From assembly GCF_000208745.1 (NCBI RefSeq), contig NC_030855.1:1237989-1301988 (forward strand): a DNA stretch of 64,000 nucleotides, read 5' to 3'. Below the pieces are notes generated by a model, which worked only from the letters and a program-made list of their open reading frames with translations, did no database searches and was not told the origin of the DNA. How positions within the stretch are numbered: position 1 is the stretch's first letter; the number at the start of each line of letters is the position of its first letter. Below, piece after piece: positions 43,138-53,269 of the stretch. The DNA is from Theobroma cacao. Its lineage: Eukaryota > Streptophyta > Magnoliopsida > Malvales > Malvaceae. The translations under genes were made by a program, and so were the position numbers.

Positions 43138-43870
43138 AGGTCAATCGATGGCAGCTTGTGGAATGCTTGGAGCCAAAGCGTTGAGACTGTTAGGGAATTA
43201 AGATTTTTTTTGGATGGGACTGTTGTTGAAATAATCTTGTCCATGTGCCAGAGACAAGTAAGGCAAAATCGCAATTATTCTTTTGTTTATTTGTTTAGTT
43301 ATGTTTTATTAGATATTGATTTTCTGATACTTGTATTTTCATCAAAGTCTGTACTCTTGGTCTGTCTACAGAAAAGATATGCAAAATTTTGCTTGCTATA
43401 GAAGTAGAAGGAACAAAATATGACTAAATTTATCTTAGTTTGATCCTTTTTATTATTGTATTGCAGGCGGTGATAATGTTTGCTGAACGTGACTTCTTAT
43501 GGACTGAGGGGGACCCGGGTGCAGCAGGTTACACAATTAAAGAAGCAGTTACACCCACAAGAAGCACGGTCAGTTTCTATTTTATTTATTAATTGATTGG
43601 GTGATATGTAGTTCCATTGTAGATATCTAATGTGAATGCAACTGCATGTTGCAGAGTTACTGCTTAGATTATGTATTGCTAATGTAAAATACTGATGCAG
43701 TATATGCTTGATATAACCTAATTGATCTCCTGTTATTTAATGATTTTGTTGAATTCAAATTCCAAGGCAACAAGCCCTTGCATTGCATCTCCTTGCATCT
43801 ATGCTTTATAAGGCATTACATAGTATTGATCTCTATCCAGTTGCCTCCACTCTGGCCAATTCAAGGGGAC
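43138..43870 (+). pseudogene. IYO: MINIYO/RPAP1-like gene fragment, three exons
   Basis: Three coding pieces separated by intron-like DNA match consecutive parts of MINIYO/RPAP1, a nuclear RNA polymerase II-associated protein. Exon a (43138-43257): 'DGSLWNAWSQSVETVRELRF' with a GTAAGG donor. Exon b (43467-43568, after TTGCAG): 'AERDFLWTEGDPGAAGYTIK', with a GTCAGT donor. Exon c (about 43767-43862): 'QQALALHLLASMLYKALHSI'. MINIYO proteins are well over 1,000 residues, so this is a small internal fragment. No other conserved exon is recognisable and changes in exon b and c ('WTEG', 'LYKAL') suggest decay. Retained introns show DNA-level copying rather than retrotransposition. Confidence 0.72.
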
Positions 43871-45125
43871 GTTTTTCTTTTAAAAATGCCATTAAGGTTA
43901 TGTCACAGCCTTTTTTTCTGTTAAAATTTAGAAATTGGCATATGAGTGATGATTTTGTTTGGCAGGTATGGAACATAACTTTTACAATATTCCATTAACC
44001 CACTTATCTTGAATGCATTTATTTACACTGTGGTTCCCAATGCTATACAAGCTGCACTTGTATTATGTCGTCTTTCATGGCATATTTTGTGGGTTGTGCC
44101 CAAGTGATTTGGTTGCTGGTTGAGGCTATAGGTGAGGGTTGGTTTGTTATGGTCAAAATAATCTTCACTGTTACAAACAAAGGCACCTCTCTTTTATTCT
44201 ATATTTTGAGCAAATTTTCAGTTTCGCCTTTCTTCCCAAGGTTTCTGGTGTGATGATGTTAGCAGAAAATGCATAGAGTGTTTAAAGAATCAATACATAA
44301 CTCCCTAATGGTAGTACTAGCATATCTATTTCTGTTTAAATTTTTTTATGATATGCCTTTTGGTTTGTAAGATACATAGGTATCAATGTTTTGTTATGCT
44401 ATCTTATGATTGAACAATGTTATAGCTTTTTGTATTTATTTATGTTTCTAAATTGTAAACCATTAGGGTTGGCACTGACATATCTATTTCTATTTGAATT
44501 TTTAGATGATTTGTCAGCAAGTTCATTATATGTTTTAGCATAATATTGTATATTCATAAGCAAAAATGTTTTTTGTATAATTTGGCGCACAATCTCATTC
44601 AAAACTAGATATTTAGTGAAGCATCTAATGAATTATATCTCATAAATTTATGTAAATTTTTTGGAGCAGCTATTTTCTTGGTATGAGCATATATTCCTGA
44701 ACCTTGGTTATATTTTGTCGGGATCTCCTATAATTTACCAGGTCAGCAACATTTCCTGTGGTAACTCATTGCTGTGTAATATATTAAATTTAGATCTTTG
44801 GAATCATGTGCCTCCTCAGTTTCCATGGCTTGCTAATGCATGGACAAGACCTTTATCCCATTTTTCAAACAACCTGCTCCGTGACGTACACGAATAATTT
44901 TTTTGCATTTTGTAACCAATGTTATTTGTAGATATATTAAATACTAATATGCTGAGTTATTGTTTTTTCTTTTCAGATATCTTGCTCATTGATGAACAGA
45001 ATAATTTTTGTACATATTATGATACTTTTTGTGTATTTACTGACCACAATTATTTGTACATGTGTCAAATCTTAATTAGTAAGGTTATATCAATAACAAC
45101 ATTCACAATCCTTACAATCGATTCA
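43871..45125. other. Spacer, possible further gene fragments
   Basis: 44670-44890 has a protein-like translation ('YEHIFLNLGYILSGSPIIYQ' and 'DLWNHVPPQFPWLANAWTRP') split by an apparent intron, and may be another exon pair of the decayed neighbour. I cannot assign it. The rest is AT-rich. Confidence 0.35.
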
Positions 45126-45134
45126 TAATTTTTA

Positions 45135-45936
45135 AAGTAAAATACATAGACACTTTTAACTTTTAATCATATTTAGACGTGGATTCATAAGTTTTTAAAA
45201 TAAATACTGTCTTAAATGTGTAAATAGCGTTAATATTCAAACGTGATATGTCTACAATATTTTTTTTAAAATTTTTTTCTTTCCCTTGAGCAGGCCAACA
45301 ACATTCCCTCATATCGATTGGCCACCCTTGATACGATCTCGCACTTGTCGAGGTTCCCCAGCATCGCAGGAACACTGAATCTGGTTGGGGAACCCTTCCA
45401 ACACTTGCGGCGCTGTGGGAACACCAAATTTCACATTCTCGGCGAGATTTGGCCACAAGAACGTTAGATCTGACGTTCCATGCTAGATCCAACGTTCCCA
45501 AGCACCGAAAGGCCCTTCCATCGCTTGTTGGTACTGTGGGAGCACCAGATCTGGCGTCCCCAAGTTAGATCTGGCCTCGAGAGCGCCAGATCTAGCGTTC
45601 CTGTTACCGGATCTACTCGGAGAACGTTTGTTGTCGTTCACAACTATCGTCCGTGCTAGAGAAAATTTAGTGAGAGAAGGTTGGGTAGAGAGATAAAAAA
45701 ATAGTTAAGGATGAAAGAAATTGTATTTTATATAATCATAATTTTTAAAATTAATAAAAAGTAAAATTATTTTAAAAATATTATTATATTATTAAATTAA
45801 TAAAAATATTGACTATTGATTAATGATAGAATTATGTGTTTAAAAAAAATATTTTTTGAAAAAGAGTGTTTATTTTAAAAATTGAGACTCATGTATAATT
45901 ATGGTAAAAAATAAAAAATGTTAGTGTATTTTACTC
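45135..45936. mobile_element. Mutator-like element (MULE), non-autonomous
   Basis: TAATTTTTA occurs at 45126-45134 and 45937-45945, a perfect 9 bp target duplication as made by Mutator elements. The element has long terminal inverted repeats (45135-45208 and 45865-45936) starting (A/G)AGTAAAATACA. The 802 bp element encodes no transposase. Its core, 45290-45670, is strikingly GC-rich compared with everything around it and contains four AGATCT sites in related contexts. Either captured gene DNA (Pack-MULE) or an internal minisatellite would explain this. Confidence 0.85.
45460..45610. repeat. Degenerate AGATCTGGCGTTCCC repeats in the MULE core
   Basis: AGATCT occurs at 45466, 45547, 45567 and 45588, mostly within the wider pattern (c/g)cAGATCT(g/a)gCGT(t/c)CCc. 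AGATCCAACGTTCCC near 45485 is a fifth, mutated unit. Confidence 0.7.
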
Positions 45937-45974
45937 TAATTTTTAATATCTAGTGTATATAAAATTTTTAAAAC

Positions 45975-46001
45975 CGCTAGAAAACGCGGGACTTTTTCTA
46001 G
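45975..46001 (+). mobile_element. Helitron-type 3' terminus
   Basis: CCGCTAG...ACGCGGGACTTTTTCTAG followed by T has the GC-containing hairpin and CTAG-T end of a Helitron. In reverse it resembles the terminus of the Helitron at 6504, sharing CTAGAA and CCCGCG. The matching 5' end was not found with confidence, so the extent to the left is unknown. It may carry the MULE and the MINIYO fragment. Confidence 0.45.
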
Positions 46002-47225
46002 TTATATAATGAATATAAAAAATAAATGAACTCACAATTGGGTTAACCGTTCTTTCTACTTTTGGGCTTCAATGCTTAGGCCAGCACACTTCAAATAGGC
46101 TCCAGGTTTAATCTGGGCTAGTTTGGCTTGTTTCCTCCTTCCGTCTTTTCTTTTCGTTTCTTTCGTAAATGCAAAAATATGCTCAATAATTTAGTAAAAT
46201 CAAACATCTTATTATTATTAAAAACAAACATCTTTATTTTTAAATAATTTAATAAACATATGCCCAATAATTAACTTTTAACAATGTACTAAATAGTTTT
46301 CACTATACAACCATACTTAAAAATATTATTATTATTTTTTTGAAATGCTTAAAAATATTATTATTAAAAGTTCTATGTTTAGTTTATAAGATTATATTTT
46401 TTTTCACAACTAACAGAACTTTAGGATGTTGCAAGAAATGATATCTTGTATTATGAAATTGTGAATATTTGCTATAGCGATAAATGAGATATAGATATTG
46501 ATGAGCAAAAATAAAAACTTATAGATAATTTGTTTATAGGGCGAATAATTATGGAAATAAACATCCAAATCATATTAATTACAATTGTGCTACTAATTAT
46601 GGAAAATTTTTATAGCTCCAACAGTAAATGCCTGCTTTACTTTGTAAGAATAGACCACAACAAATTTTATTACAGTGGTTGCAAATAAGATTGATTAGAG
46701 GTGGCAATTGCATGGGTCGGGTCATTTAGGTCAAGCCATTTTGGGTCAAAATAAATTCAAATAATTTTAAGTTCGATCATCTCGTGTTCAGGTCATTTGG
46801 ATTTGGTCATTCGGTTTGATATTAGGGTTATTTGTATTTTGAGTTATTCGTGTTCAAATTATTGAATTTTAAAGTAAAATTAATTTAAATTTAAATTATT
46901 TGAGGATAGTCATTTAAGTCATTTTTAATTCAAATCATTTCAGATTTAAGATATTAGATTCAAATCATCTTAAGTTTTATTGAAATAGACTTTTCCTGAT
47001 CAAATCAAGTTAGGTTGTGATCAAGTTCAAATTGGTCGAGCAAGATTTTTTAGATTTGGATCAATTTTGTCAGTTTTAAGAAGAATTTTATTTCATTCAA
47101 TTCCATTGCTTATATGAAAAATCAAGACCATTTGCTTGTTGTAAATTTAGTAGCATATACAGGAGATAAGTAGATGAAGTGAGGGCAACTTGACAAGTCT
47201 ACATCTTCTCTTTGTCTCTCTTTTC

Positions 47226-47460
47226 TCTTTGGAACAAGTCAAGGTCTTCAGTGGTGGAGCTAGGATTGCTAGCTAACCCTCAACTTGGGAAGTCAAGGTC
47301 TTCTCCCTATCTCTTTGAAACAAGTTAACGTCTCCAGTGGTGGAGCCAAGATTGCAAGGTAACCCTCAATTTGGGAAGTTCAGGTCTTCTCCCTATCTCT
47401 CATTTCTCTTTAAAACAAGTCAAGGTCTTCGTTAACGGAGCTAAGATTGTTAGGTAGTGC
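47226..47460 (+). repeat. Minisatellite, 2.5 units of ~90 bp
   Basis: The unit (CTCTTTG-AACAAGT-AA-GTCT then GGTGGAGC-A-GATTGC and CTCAA-TTGGGAAGT) is present twice and partly a third time. The matching site in block B (about 51335-51440) has a single unit, so expansion took place in block A after duplication. Confidence 0.75.
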
Positions 47461-47535
47461 AAACACACGTCCACGTGTGTATATATCATTTTCATCATAT
47501 TTCATATGAAAATGATCATAAAATTTTTTAATTTA

Positions 47536-47681
47536 AGATTATCACAAAATTAAATAGAGTTACTTATTAAAATATGATATATTAAAAAAAATTCAATCTA
47601 TATTTTAATTGAATTAGAAAACATCTCTTGGAATACTTATTTTTATGAATTGATGTTGTTAGTCTCTGTTGTTATTTAATT
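47536..47681. repeat. Segment inverted relative to block B (51455-51622)
   Basis: GATTATCACAAA, GATTAGAAAA-ATCTCTT and TTGATGTTGTT-GTCTCTGTT lie here in the orientation opposite to block B, where the same three blocks appear reverse-complemented and in reverse order. The neighbours on both sides are in normal orientation. Confidence 0.75.
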
Positions 47682-47723
47682 TTTAAAAATTAATTCACAT
47701 TAGTAGGTGAAGCCATCTTTGCA

Positions 47724-47955
47724 TTTTTTTTTTGGATAAACTTTAAAATTTTCATTCATAATATGGGTTACCTTGAGTCGTAACACTTAAAGTTAGTACA
47801 AGCGTTAAAGAGTCATTTGTTCCATAATTCTCTGCTCAGAAGAGAATCCAGTACCAACAGTTACTTGCCAGCCTTCAATTCAAACCTATAGATATTAATT
47901 CTACCCTTACAGTTCTCCCTATGCGAAAAATAGATACCATACCTTTACAATTCAA
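47724..47955 (-). mobile_element. Probable LINE 3' end
   Basis: A T-run at 47724-47733 followed by GGATAAACTTTAAAATTTTC and a GC-richer stretch looks like the reversed poly(A) end of a 5'-truncated LINE. Block B lacks the sequence. No domain is readable and no target duplication was identified. Confidence 0.5.
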
Positions 47956-47977
47956 CATCCCAACCAATTAATGCTAA

Positions 47978-48616
47978 GGTAGCGTTTGGTATGAGAAAAG
48001 TGAGAATACATTTCTTGTAAAGTGTTCAATTAAGTTACATTATAATATTTGTTTTGCAACAAACAATTGCAATGTAAAATTGTAATGCAATCATGTTACA
48101 ACCAATAGATATAATATGATTACAGTCCAAAACTAATACAATCAAATTGTATTATATTTTGCAATGTTATAATTTGTTATATATATATATTGAGGGATGT
48201 CTCTTTGTTACTCTCAGTAGCCATTCTCTGTTGGATGATGGATAGTGATTATCAATAAAATTTATATTATCTTTTAAAAAAAAAGAAATTAAAATAAAAT
48301 ATAAAATATAAAATATAAAAATTATAATAAGAAATAAAAATATCATATATGACATTAAAAATATATTTAAGAGATGATCTTATATAAAAATTAATAATAA
48401 AAAATATAAATATATTAAACTTGCATTTTAATAAATAGAAGTAATTTTGAAAATTGACATTACATTCTTAGCAAAATACTTGTAAACCAAACATTACAAT
48501 GTTATTTCCCTACATTTTAAGCATTACTTTGCTTATATATCAAATATTGTAATATTATCTTTTCTGTAATCATATTACTTGTAATTATATTGCATTGTAA
48601 GATATTAAACACCACC
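47978..48616. mobile_element. PIF/Harbinger-type element with proven empty site
   Basis: The termini GGTAGCGTTTGGTAT and, inverted, GGTGGTGTTTAATAT match the Tourist/Harbinger pattern, with TAA on both sides (47975-47977 and 48617-48619). Block B shows the unoccupied site: AATTAATGC-TAA-GTATTTTAGTGAG with a single TAA at 51641-51643. The 639 bp element has no transposase. A diverged copy lies at 32154-32955. Confidence 0.88.
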
Positions 48617-48643
48617 TAAATATTATAGTGAGATAAATTAATT

Positions 48644-48830
48644 TTTTTTTTGAAAGGCTGTTCAAGATTTCATAACTATAAAGATTTACAAAATTTACTC
48701 AGGGGCTAACAATCAGCACAACGCTGGCTACAGAAGATTACCAGCATGGCTGTAGTGATGAAGAAGAAAGGATAGCCTACAAATTAAACAGAGTAGGGGC
48801 AACAGAATTTGAAGCAATGGAGGAGAGTAA
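48644..48830 (-). mobile_element. Short LINE 3' end with target duplication and empty site
   Basis: TGAGATAAATTAATT (48629-48643) and TGAGGCAAATTGATT (48831-48845) flank a poly(T)-led segment of 187 bp. The unoccupied site TGAGGCAAACTAATT is present once in block B at 51653-51667. The insertion therefore happened in block A after the duplication. Confidence 0.78.
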
Positions 48831-48845
48831 TGAGGCAAATTGATT

Positions 48846-49960
48846 AGATAGAGTTCTTTCTGGAATGCTATGAAATTCATCATGAAAATAAATAATAAAA
48901 ATCCAAATTGATTGATTAATAAAATTAAATAAGTAGATTATATAACTTTAAAGTTTTAAAAAATTTCATGTTGATAATATATTCAATAAGCTATTGACTT
49001 ATAAGATTAAAGATTTAGTTTTGATTGCAGTTTTTTTATCTTTTAGTGTTATAATGTTTATTCTATTTATTAACATTAACACAATAATTAAATGAGTAAA
49101 TTACTATAATAAGGAAATCTTGACCATCTGCTTTAAATTCGGAGAACATTGTAGAGTTTTGTGTACGTAAGCTAAATATTACCAAGTTTAACTTTTATCT
49201 TAACGGGGTTAATATCTTTCTTGATATTTTTATGCTCATTTTCTGTATATAAATAAATTAATAAGCTATTATGGTTTATTATTTTTAACATCAATAAAAT
49301 ATTACTTTTAAAAAAAAGCAGCGACACTTTACAAACATATTAAATTTAAAAACTATATTATTTATACATATTTTTATTTTTAGAAAAAACAGAGTCTAAT
49401 TTTTGCACTTGAGATCAATTTTGATGCTTTTAAATTTTATTATAAGTAAAAGTTAGGGACAAATTATATTACTTTGGGGGAGCATTGATTTATTTTGGGA
49501 GATATATCTTAAGAAAACTACATAACAATATCTAAATTTCAAAATTCCTTGTGGGGGCATTGCTGCCTTTGGCTGCAATGTGGCTCCGACAATGCACCTT
49601 ATTAATGCATTTCGTTCATAGAAAATTTAATGAATCAGTAATCCAAATCATGCACATTCTGCTAACAATATTTTAGAAAATTTTGCAATGAGAAAATATG
49701 TGCCTTCCTTGTAAAATCAAGGGTCAAAGCCGATTTTCCACAGACTAAAACTTTTTTTTATGTTAAAAACATAATTCTTATATTCGTAGTTGATTATAAA
49801 GAAATGAAATAACTTTACGGGTCAAGTAAGTTAGAATTTTACAAGAACTTTAATATTGCAATTACTTTTAAAGACAGGGATCAGTGGTGGTCAACATTAA
49901 TTTAACATATTACTTTGATGTTACAATTGCTTTTAAGATATCAGCATTTATAAATAAAAG
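48846..49960. other. AT-rich part of block A
   Basis: No gene. 49470-49760 aligns with 51700-51935 of block B, and the rest is AT-rich with patchy similarity. Confidence 0.5.
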
Positions 49961-50189
49961 TTTGCAGTAAGTCACATGGCACATTCTTGGTTGGTGCAAT
50001 TGTGGTGCTAACAATGGAATTTGACTAATGGGGTGGAAAGAATATTTTGAACCCAAACTACGCGTTTTTTTGACAAATCACTCATTTGAGTAAAGTGTTA
50101 ATTAGTGAATGATAAAAAATAAAAAAAATAGAAAAATAACCAAATCATGTGATATTTTGCTGTGAATTTAAGATGTAACATCAACAGGA

Positions 50190-50400
50190 ACAGGAACATT
50201 CACCAAAACGGCAAAGTTGAAACACAACCTTATATTTGTACTCTTTTCTCAAAATTCCTCAGAAAGCCTCAATCCACAATCACTCAAAAGTCCATTCCGT
50301 CTCTTAGCAAAAGTTAGATCTTGTTTTTCTCCTTCCTCCTTTCTTACCCTTCCCTCTAACTCCAACAAATCAACCAACAATTTAATATTGCAATTGGTTT
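50190..50400 (+). pseudogene. Orphan copy of the RLP promoter and leader
   Basis: ACATTCACCAAA-CGGCAAAG and on through CTCCAACAAATCAACCAA repeats 52965-53180, the leader of the intact RLP gene, with a deletion of ~30 bp. The TATA box present upstream of the RLP gene (52953) is not conserved here, and no RLP exon follows. Confidence 0.75.
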
Positions 50401-52282
50401 TAAAAACGAGTCAATTATAGTCAACATCAATTTAATATATTACTAAGTGTGCTAAAGGCACCGTTTAACTAAAGCACACTGCCTTATTAGATGAAACACA
50501 CCGTTTCATTTAATCAAGTTTTAAAAGTTAGTTAAAAGCTGTTAGAGAAGTTAGTTGTACAGATTAGTAAAGTAGGTTTACTCTTTCCCATTTAATCATT
50601 TATCACCAAGAAACAAGTTGACTTGGACTCTAAGAGAGATCCAAGTTGTGCTAGGAGAAGGAAGATCTCTAGCATTTAGGATTCCTAGGCTTATGCAAAG
50701 TCGGCATGTGAATCTGGATATATTGGTAACATATATAAAACTTGTTTCTCTAAACCTTCTTATAAATGAATTGTTGAGAAAAAAATTACCTATAAATAAT
50801 TTGTTTAGTGGGCGAATAATTATGGAAATAAACATCCTAATCATATTATTTACTTTGATAAGGCAATCGTGCGACTAATTATGGATAATTGTTTACAGTT
50901 CGAACAGTAAAATGCGTACTCAACTAGGTAAGAATAGACCACATCAAATTTTATTACAGTGGTTGCAAATAAGATTGATTTGATATGGTAATTGGATGGG
51001 TTGGGTTAATTTAGGTCAAGCCCTTTCGGGTCAAAAGAATACTAGGATTATTTGCATTTTGAGTTATTTTTAGTTCAAATCATTTTGGATTTGAATCTCA
51101 GATTTAGGATATTTTAGATTCATATCATTTCATATTTTGATTTAGCAAGTTTGGATTGTTGATTTTTCTTGATCAAATCAAGTAAGGTTATGATAAGTTC
51201 GAATTGGCCAAACAAGTCTATTGAATTTTGATCAATTTTGTCTGCAAATACTTTTATTTCATTCAATTCCATTGCTTTAATGAAAATCAAGATCATTTGC
51301 TTGCTGTCATTGTCTTCTCCTTGTCTCTCTTTTTCTCTTTGGAATAAGTCAACGTCTTTAGTGGTGGAGCCAGGATTGCTAAGTAATTCTCAACTTGGGA
51401 AGTCTAGGTCTTCTTCCTATCTCTCTTTTCTCTTTAAAATTTATATACTAACAGAGACCAACAACATCAAGTGATAAAAATAAAAACTTTTAACTAAAAC
51501 TATGCTTTCATTTTACTTCCATCTTAATGCTTGTTTAGTATAGTTTTCTAAGAGATTTTTTCTAATCCAATTAAAATTTTTATTTAATTTATCGTAACAA
51601 AATTTAACTTTGTGATAATCATATTACAACCAATTAATGCTAAGTATTTTAGTGAGGCAAACTAATTAGCTAGACTTCTTTCTGGAAAGCTATGAAATTC
51701 ATCATAAAAAAGAAAATTACTTTGGGGGAGCACTGATTTATTTGGGAGATATATCTTAAGAAAACTACATAGCGACATATATCTAATGCACATTGTATTT
51801 ATTTGTTCATAGAAAATCTTATGAACAAATAATTACAATCATCCAACGGTATTGTGGAAAATTTTGCAAGGAGAAAATATGTGCCTTCCTTGGATCAAAG
51901 CTGATTTTCCACAAACTAAAACTTTCTCTACGTTAAAAACATAATTGTCACAAAATATGTTGAAATTTATGCTGTTGACTATAAAAAAAATGAAGTTATG
52001 GATCAAATATGTTAAAATTTCACCAAAAACTTTAACATTGCAATTGCTTTAAGGGTTAGGCCAATGGTGATCGACATCAATTTAATATATTACTTTGACA
52101 TTGTGATTGATTTTAAGAGATCAACATTTATTAAGGGACCGATATTAATAAAGAACTTTGCACGAAACCACATGGAACATAATTGGTGCAATTGTGGTGC
52201 TAACAATGAAATTTGACAATAATGGGCTGAAACAACATTTTGAACCCAAACTTCACGCTTTCTTGACAAATTTTTTAGATTC

Positions 52283-52735
52283 TTCTTTTTTAGATGAAAG
52301 ATGTGAAATTCTTCCTTCAATCATCACAAAATCACAAGATTTGAGACATTTATCGTAACTTCTATTTTAAATTCTGGTTCCTGCATAAAATGTCATTGGC
52401 CTATGTTATGTTATTGGCTTGTTCCGAAATATGAATCAGCTTCCCTTTGATCTATCTACGATGGACGAGCCTCCCTTTCCAATGGTTCACTTGATAGGAT
52501 AGGATTGTCTTGGAGTTGCTAGGTCTATGGCTCGTGCTTTTTAGACCATAAAACCATGGTTAATCAAATTCTCAGATTCATATGAAGCACTTAAACAGTT
52601 GAGCCAAAATCTTATCATGACTCTAGAAATAGTTATTGATAGCAAAAGTCTAAACATAACCCTATTTATTTGTAGTGAGAAGTCCCAAAATTACTTATTG
52701 AAAGAACCCTATTTTCCTTTCCATACATGAGTTTT
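52283..52735 (+). pseudogene. Remnant of an F-box gene, 3' part
   Basis: It matches 61330-61790, the 3' part of the broken F-box gene, in long blocks (TCACTTGATAGGA, ATTCTCAGATTCATATGAAG, CCAAAATCTTATCATGACTC). No F-box domain precedes it. In-frame stops occur, for example in 'GATAGGATAGGATTG' and 'TTTTTAGACC', relative to the better copy. Confidence 0.7.
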
Positions 52736-52952
52736 GCTAATGATCATTTTTGTTTTCTTTTAATATTTAATAAATATTACTTTGATGTTGCAATTGCTTT
52801 TAATTAAGATATCAACATCTATTAATAAAGAACATTGCAGTAATTAATTTAAGTGCTAATAATGGAATTTGACTAATAAGGTGGAAAGAATATTTTGAAC
52901 CCAAACTACACGTTTTCTTGACAAATCACTCATTTGAATGTTCAGGCCTTGC

Positions 52953-52959
52953 TATAAAT
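52953..52959 (+). promoter_or_regulatory. TATA box of the RLP gene
   Basis: TATAAAT lies about 310 bp before the RLP start codon, predicting a leader of ~280 bases rich in C and T. Confidence 0.5.
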
Positions 52960-53269
52960 GGCGAGACATTCACCAAAGCGGCAAAGCTGAAACACAACCT
53001 TATATTTGTACTCTTTTCTCAAAATTCCTCAGAAAGCTTCAATCCACAATTACTCAAAAGTCCATTCCTTCTCTTAGCAAAAGTTTAGATCTTGTTTTCA
53101 ATCCTCTTCAACTCCCCATTTGTTTTTCTCCTTCCTCCTTTCTTACCCTTCCCTCTAACTCCAACAAATCAACCAAAATTCTTCTCCTCGCTTCCAATAA
53201 ACAAATACCCAAAGATAAGAATAGCTCCTCTTTTTCTTTGTTGTTATATTGTTATTAAGCAGTTGAGAG

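Larger units (their letters stand above)
46190..50400 (+). repeat. Tandem block A (F-box/RLP unit without genes)
   Basis: Block A aligns in order with block B (50781-53200), and its left part aligns with 59690-59910. Matching pieces: 46511-47440 with 50781-51440, 49470-49760 with 51700-51935, 49960-50110 with 52105-52270 and with 52790-52935, and 50190-50400 with 52965-53200. The last piece is the promoter and leader of the RLP gene, but here no coding exon follows. Block A is longer because of transposon insertions and a minisatellite expansion. It appears to be a gene-less copy of the unit. Confidence 0.8.
50590..53200 (+). repeat. Tandem block B (leads into the RLP gene)
   Basis: 50600-50720 matches 59990-60090 (upstream of the F-box pseudogene: ATCCAAGTTGTGCTA and CATTTAGGATTCCTA), 50781-51440 and 51630-52270 match block A, 52283-52735 matches the 3' part of the F-box pseudogene, and 52790-53200 is the RLP promoter and leader. 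The order suggests an ancestral F-box plus RLP unit reshuffled after duplication. Confidence 0.75.

Noticed and set aside
44661..44897. Frame with 'YEHIFLNLGYILSGSPIIYQ'.
   Set aside because: It looks somewhat protein-like and may belong to the MINIYO-type remnant, but I could not match it to a known region, so it is not called as a gene.
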